DNA of 38,278 nucleotides from an uncultured Oscillospiraceae bacterium. Its GTDB lineage: Bacteria > Bacillota > Clostridia > Oscillospirales > Oscillospiraceae. Under the pieces are notes generated by a model. The model saw nothing but the letters and a program-made list of their open reading frames with translations, did not search any database and was not told where the DNA came from. Below, piece after piece: positions 33,242 to 38,278 of the stretch. The stretch is taken from contig CANQZJ010000016.1 of NCBI GenBank assembly GCA_947628315.1, forward strand, positions 1 through 38,278, read 5' to 3'. A program made the position numbers and the translations under genes. Position 1 is the first letter of the stretch; the number at the start of each line of letters is the position of its first letter.

Positions 33242-33870
33242 TGCGCCCCCGGGACTCCCGTCCGAGCGCATATTCCCGCAGGGGGCAGGTCGGGTGCCTG
33301 CTTCCGCTGATATTGGGGCTGTTCGTCTGCCTCGTGCTGCTCACCGTGTGCTTCGGCACGGTCGTGGCGGTGAACGCGCCGACCGATGAGCCCTCCGCGC
33401 TGGACACGCGGCTGTCCACGCCGTTGCGGGTGCACTACATGTACGAGTGGACCGACGACGACCTAGCCGGGGACTACGCCCCGGTGACGGCCGCCTGCGA
33501 CATATTGCTGAAGGCCAACCGCCTTCCGGACGACAGGGACGAGATAGCCCAGTACGTGGAGCCCGGTGCGACCGAGGCGCTCCCAGTGTCCGAGGGCCTC
33601 AACCGAATACTCAACGTCACGAGAGTCGCCGTGCCCATCGTGGGCTCGAACGTCATGTTCCTTCCGGCCCCCTCCGTCATCTGGATTGACGACGGGGCCG
33701 TGAGGCCGGTGGTCCTCCTCTACGCCGACGAGGCGACCGTGACCATAGCCGACCCCGAGGCGGGGGTCTCGGCGCAGCCGTTCTCGCTGCTGTGCAGGCA
33801 GTACGACGCGGCGAACAGGCAGGCCGTGTACATCGCCGACCGCGGTTACACGGCGGAGAGCGACATGTGA
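33241..33870 (+). CDS. Membrane-anchored C39-like protein lacking catalytic residues
   Basis: The product is 209 residues. A basic N-terminus precedes one strong transmembrane helix at about 17-44, so the rest probably lies outside the membrane. Residues 65-205 follow the order of the C39 peptidase fold. A CxPT-type helix start reads DYAPVTAACDIL (catalytic Cys position Y79). The HxVxVxGy strand reads RPVVLLY (catalytic His position R155), followed by the usual VTIADPEAG turn and an FSLLCRQYDAANRQAVYI end. The fold match is by eye and both catalytic residues appear lost. A membrane-tethered binding protein or anti-host factor in the lysis cassette is possible. Confidence 0.5.
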   Translation: MRPRDSRPSAYSRRGQVGCLLPLILGLFVCLVLLTVCFGTVVAVNAPTDEPSALDTRLSTPLRVHYMYEWTDDDLAGDYAPVTAACDILLKANRLPDDRDEIAQYVEPGATEALPVSEGLNRILNVTRVAVPIVGSNVMFLPAPSVIWIDDGAVRPVVLLYADEATVTIADPEAGVSAQPFSLLCRQYDAANRQAVYIADRGYTAESDM

Positions 33871-33879
33871 GGGGGACCC

Positions 33880-34206
33880 ATGGCCGAACTTACGATGGAG
33901 ATGGTCGGGACGTTCTGCATCGTCCTTTTCGTGCTCATATCGGCGCTGGTGTCGGTGTGGAGTGCGGTGAAGGTGGTGCGGGAGATGCGCGCGCCCGGCA
34001 TAGACAGGGAGAAGCGCATCGAGGCCCTCGAACGAAGGGCCGATGAGAACGCCACGCACATATCCGACCTCAACGCCGCCACGAAGCTGATGCTCAAGTC
34101 CAACAGCGTCATGATAGAGCACCTCAAGAGCGGCGGCCATGAGGAGGAGCTCGACAAGATGGCGCAGGAGCTGAACCAGTACCTGTGGAACCACTTGGAC
34201 GGATAG
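33880..34206 (+). CDS. Membrane-anchored coiled-coil protein of the lysis cassette
   Basis: The product is 108 residues. An N-terminal transmembrane helix spans about 8-32 (VGTFCIVLFVLISALVSVWSAV), then a basic hinge and a coiled coil (DREKRIEALERRADENATHISDL). The C-terminal part contains LMLKSNSVMIEHLKSGG, followed by a helix. This arrangement, with the VMIEHLKSG-type segment, is widespread directly before endolysin genes in gut phages. A holin-associated or antiholin role is often assumed but not proven. It starts 9 nt after the previous gene and ends 10 nt before the endolysin. Confidence 0.65.
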   Translation: MAELTMEMVGTFCIVLFVLISALVSVWSAVKVVREMRAPGIDREKRIEALERRADENATHISDLNAATKLMLKSNSVMIEHLKSGGHEEELDKMAQELNQYLWNHLDG

Positions 34207-34216
34207 GAGGGAGAGA

Positions 34217-35161
34217 ATGGGAAACAACGCGAACGACGTCCTCAGCGTGGCCCGCGGCGAGTTGGGATATTCCCGCGCCGCGGACCCCCAGAGGGGCTCC
34301 AAGTACGGCCGCTGGTACGGAGCCAAGTACGGCGACGTGTTCGTCGAGGCCGCATGGTGCTACATGTTCGTCAGCTGGGTCTTCAACCAAGCCGGGGCGA
34401 CCGCGCCCTGCATCCCCGGCGCGTATTGCCCCACCGGCGTGAACCAGACCAAGGCCGCCGGCAGGAACGTGGCGGCGAGGAGCGCCGTGGCGGGCGATAT
34501 CGTGTTCTTCGACTGGGGACCGGACGGGACGTCGGACCACGTGGGCATCGTCGAGTCCAACAACGGCTCGTACCTGACGACCATAGAGGGGAACACCGGC
34601 GGCGGCTCCGGGTACGTCCAGAGGCGCACCCGCGCATATTCCACGGTCTGCGCGGTGTGCCGTCCGACGTACGGAGGGGCGAGCCCGTCCATCGACCCGC
34701 AGAAGGGCGGGAGGACCGGCGCGGACGCCATCCGGGACATGCAGGAGTACCTGAGGAAGTGGGGGTACGACCTTGGACCGCGGGGAGCGGACGGCCTGAC
34801 CAACCCGGACACCGCCAAGGCGCTCGTGTCCTACATCCAGTACAACATGAACGCCTACGGCGAGGGGCTCACGGTCGACGGTGTCCTCAGTGACACAGTG
34901 GTCAACCTGTGGCGCGACAAGTACGGACCGGTGTATTCCGAGAGGGCTGTGGACTACGGTCGCGACAACTACCTCTACATGGTCAAGGCCGTGCAGATGG
35001 GGTTGGAGTTCTGGGGGCTCAGCATCGGGCCGGACGGCATCGACGGGTCCTGCGGCCCCGCAACGACCGCCGCCATCCGACAGTTGCAGCAGGGGCACCA
35101 TCTGGAGGTCGACGGCGTGGCCGGGCCGGACACCCTTCGCGACATGGTGACGATGAGGTGA
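34217..35161 (+). CDS. Endolysin: CHAP peptidase with two peptidoglycan-binding domains
   Basis: The product is 314 residues, ATG 34217 behind GGAGGGAG. The CHAP domain spans about 1-150: C48 in AAWCYMFVSWVF, H108 in GTSDHVGIVES and E124/N126 in TIEGN, the expected catalytic set of amidase/endopeptidases that cleave peptidoglycan. Two PG_binding_1-like domains follow at about 168-228 and 252-312, each with a GYDLGP/GLSIGP start and a DGxxGP(A/D)T turn. No signal peptide is visible, so release should depend on a holin. It sits after three membrane-protein genes and before fibre genes. Confidence 0.93.
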   Translation: MGNNANDVLSVARGELGYSRAADPQRGSKYGRWYGAKYGDVFVEAAWCYMFVSWVFNQAGATAPCIPGAYCPTGVNQTKAAGRNVAARSAVAGDIVFFDWGPDGTSDHVGIVESNNGSYLTTIEGNTGGGSGYVQRRTRAYSTVCAVCRPTYGGASPSIDPQKGGRTGADAIRDMQEYLRKWGYDLGPRGADGLTNPDTAKALVSYIQYNMNAYGEGLTVDGVLSDTVVNLWRDKYGPVYSERAVDYGRDNYLYMVKAVQMGLEFWGLSIGPDGIDGSCGPATTAAIRQLQQGHHLEVDGVAGPDTLRDMVTMR

Positions 35162-35165
35162 GGCC

Positions 35166-37020
<1,855 letters not shown>

Positions 37021-37628
37021 CGACGGGCCCTCAGGGCTACACGGGTGCGACCGGTTCCGCCGGGAGGGACTGCTACTCGTACGCGGGCACGTGGTACCAC
37101 TGGATAAACAGCACAAGCTCTACCTTGTGGGGTTCGGTGCCCAGTGGCATATGGACGACCGGGACCGGGTGGAGCTCCTCCTTCTCCGCAGCGTCGATGG
37201 GTAACTCCTACGGGGGATACCTTGTCGGACTCCCCACGGTCGTGGGCGACACGTACCAGCCGTACGCCTGCCTGCTCGTCTCGAACGCCGTCATCGGGAC
37301 GGATGGAGGGGCGCTCAGCTCGACGAGGACGCCCACGCTTACGGTCGGATGGGCAGGAGGCACCACGGGCACGAAACCCCATGCGACGACCGCGCAGACC
37401 ATAGGGTACGGGGTGGTGCACGACAGCCGCATACTGTGGAGTGCATGGTCGGACACGGCGTGGGTCCTATACCAGTATGCGAACAAGTACACGCCCGTGT
37501 GCGTGCAGGTGGTATATCCGGGAGGGACCTTCTCGCTGCTGTCGCCGGTGACCGACAACGTCTACAACAACTCCGAATTCGCAGGCAAATACTTCAGTGG
37601 CGTGTTCATGTACAACCGCCTGCTCTGA

Positions 37629-37698
37629 CACGGGTCGCACATATTTTACGGCCCATAGTGAAGAGCCGTAGCGAGAGAATGCTATGAAAGGAGCGAGC
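37629..37698 (+). promoter_or_regulatory. Gap with a small inverted repeat before the 37699 gene
   Basis: A 6-nt inverted repeat (37647-37652 and 37665-37670) with a 12-nt loop follows a short T run. It is too weak to call a terminator. The gap ends in ATGAAAGGAGCGA (37684-37696), a mini-leader that contains the ribosome site of the next gene. The same 13-mer recurs at 38176. No clear promoter is seen. Confidence 0.3.
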
Positions 37699-38055
37699 AT
37701 GGACATAAAGCGATTGAAGCAGGAGGAGGAGTGTCTGCACGCGGTGATGAGCGGTCTCTACGACGCGCTGCAAGGCGCGGACGAGGGGTCCGAGCACTAC
37801 CGTCAGCTGCTGATACAGCTCAAGCTGGCGCAGACCGTTCAACGCGACCAAGCCTCGGTGATATTCGAGTACGAGAGGGACAACCGGGCTACGCCGTGGT
37901 GGGAGGTCGTCGACTGGGGGCTGGTCACGCAGGTGTCCGTGGGCGCCGGTCTCCTCGGACTGTGCCTCGTGCTTGAGGCGTCGGCCAAGGGAATCATCAC
38001 GCCGCCGAAGTGGATACGGTCGATATTGCACATCGGAACCGCCGGTTTGCTCTAG
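37699..38055 (+). CDS. Small membrane protein of unknown role
   Basis: The product is 118 residues from ATG 37699, 5 nt after AAAGGAG. An in-frame ATG at 37684 precedes that site and is unlikely. The first 70 residues are charged and helical (KRLKQEEECLHAVMSGLYDALQG, HYRQLLIQLKLAQTVQRDQASVIFEYERD). A transmembrane helix follows at about 78-100 (VTQVSVGAGLLGLCLVLEA), then SAKGIITPPKWIRSILHI. Proteins with this plan (coiled helix, one membrane span, G-x-I-T-P/S-x end) occur in gut phages without known function. It is the last gene before the terminator. Confidence 0.65.
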   Translation: MDIKRLKQEEECLHAVMSGLYDALQGADEGSEHYRQLLIQLKLAQTVQRDQASVIFEYERDNRATPWWEVVDWGLVTQVSVGAGLLGLCLVLEASAKGIITPPKWIRSILHIGTAGLL

Positions 38056-38088
38056 GGGGGCAAGACGAGGCTGCGGCTCTGACGCGAC

Positions 38089-38130
38089 GGGGTCGTGTGG
38101 ACGCAAAGTCTGCACGGCCCCATATTTTTT
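38089..38130 (+). terminator. Intrinsic terminator of the late operon
   Basis: Arms 38089-38102 and 38108-38121 pair at all 14 positions (three wobbles), with a GCAAA loop. ATATTTTTT follows directly at 38122-38130. It closes the rightward late transcript that covers the whole window and stands 33 nt after the last stop codon. Confidence 0.88.
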
Positions 38131-38159
38131 CAATTCGCAAAAAAATCACATCCTATAAT
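38130..38159 (+). promoter_or_regulatory. Promoter of the next transcript
   Basis: A perfect -10 box TATAAT lies at 38154-38159 in an A/T-rich patch that is unlike the rest of the window. No consensus -35 is present. TTCAAT at 38130-38135 is the nearest candidate, with an 18-nt spacer. It comes right after the terminator and 30 nt before the next start codon. Confidence 0.6.
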
Positions 38160-38189
38160 GAATCTATAAGTCTCCATGAAAGGAGCGAC

Positions 38190-38278
38190 ATGGTCGGAAT
38201 CAAGGAGCTTGCGATTCTCGGAGGCGTCGCCTTCGGGGCATCGTTCGCGGGCAGCTTCGCCGGCACCGCGGTGAACGG
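38190..38278 (+). CDS. Start of a hydrophobic protein, cut by the window edge
   Basis: ATG 38190 follows AAAGGAG by 5 nt. The 29 visible codons read MVGIKELAILGGVAFGASFAGSFAGTAVN with no stop before the edge. The Ala/Gly/Phe-rich stretch is probably a membrane helix or signal-like segment. It belongs to the transcript driven by the TATAAT promoter. The family cannot be judged from this fragment. Confidence 0.5.
   Translation, partial: MVGIKELAILGGVAFGASFAGSFAGTAVN

Noticed and set aside
37647-37670. Terminator between fibre 3 and the 37699 gene
   Set aside because: Only a 6-nt stem with a 12-nt loop and no T run after it.

Overview
The window is the late (structural, lysis and fibre) region of a tailed phage or prophage with siphovirus morphology. 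Every supported gene is on the + strand. Genes are packed head to tail with 1-60 nt overlaps or short gaps, nearly all behind GGAGG-type ribosome sites. No integrase, repressor, replication gene, tRNA, insertion sequence or CRISPR is visible, so lifestyle cannot be decided. High G+C (about two thirds by eye), strong Shine-Dalgarno sites, a CHAP endolysin and the GMKWGV-motif proteins suggest a high-GC Gram-positive host, possibly a gut actinobacterium such as a coriobacterium. That host call is an inference.

Layout. 1-204: terminator-like hairpin, a large inverted repeat and a leader. 205-9672, packaging and head: possible small terminase, HNH nuclease, head-tail connector, a GMKWGV-motif protein, large terminase, two more GMKWGV-motif proteins (one with a possible ADP-ribosyltransferase-like domain), HK97-type portal, a protease-capsid fusion and a tiny acidic ORF. 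9684-21730, neck and tail tube: head closure and tail completion proteins, two tandem paralogous tail tube proteins, an unknown protein, two tail assembly chaperones, an HK97 gp10-like protein and a 2385-residue tape measure. 21727-28452, tail tip: distal tail protein, hub with a long coiled-coil insertion, a large tip or receptor-binding protein, a collagen-like protein and a coiled-coil protein. 28480-32902: a small membrane protein, a paralogous pair of large unknown proteins and four further unknown proteins. 32912-35161, lysis: holin candidate, membrane-anchored degenerate C39-like protein, coiled-coil membrane protein and CHAP endolysin. 35166-37628: three tandem collagen-like fibres. 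37699-38055: a membrane protein, then a strong intrinsic terminator, a TATAAT promoter and the start of the next gene.

The most unusual signals are at nucleotide level. I find no GATC and no CCWGG (CCAGG or CCTGG) anywhere in 38.3 kb, and synonymous codon choices visibly bend to avoid them. The 9-mer TCAAAATGG occurs eight times, all on the + strand, several at gene starts. At protein level, four copies of an H-(Y/H)-G-(V/I)-L-G-M-K-W-G-V motif in three head-module proteins mark the best candidate for an undescribed system, possibly capsid-targeted cargo.
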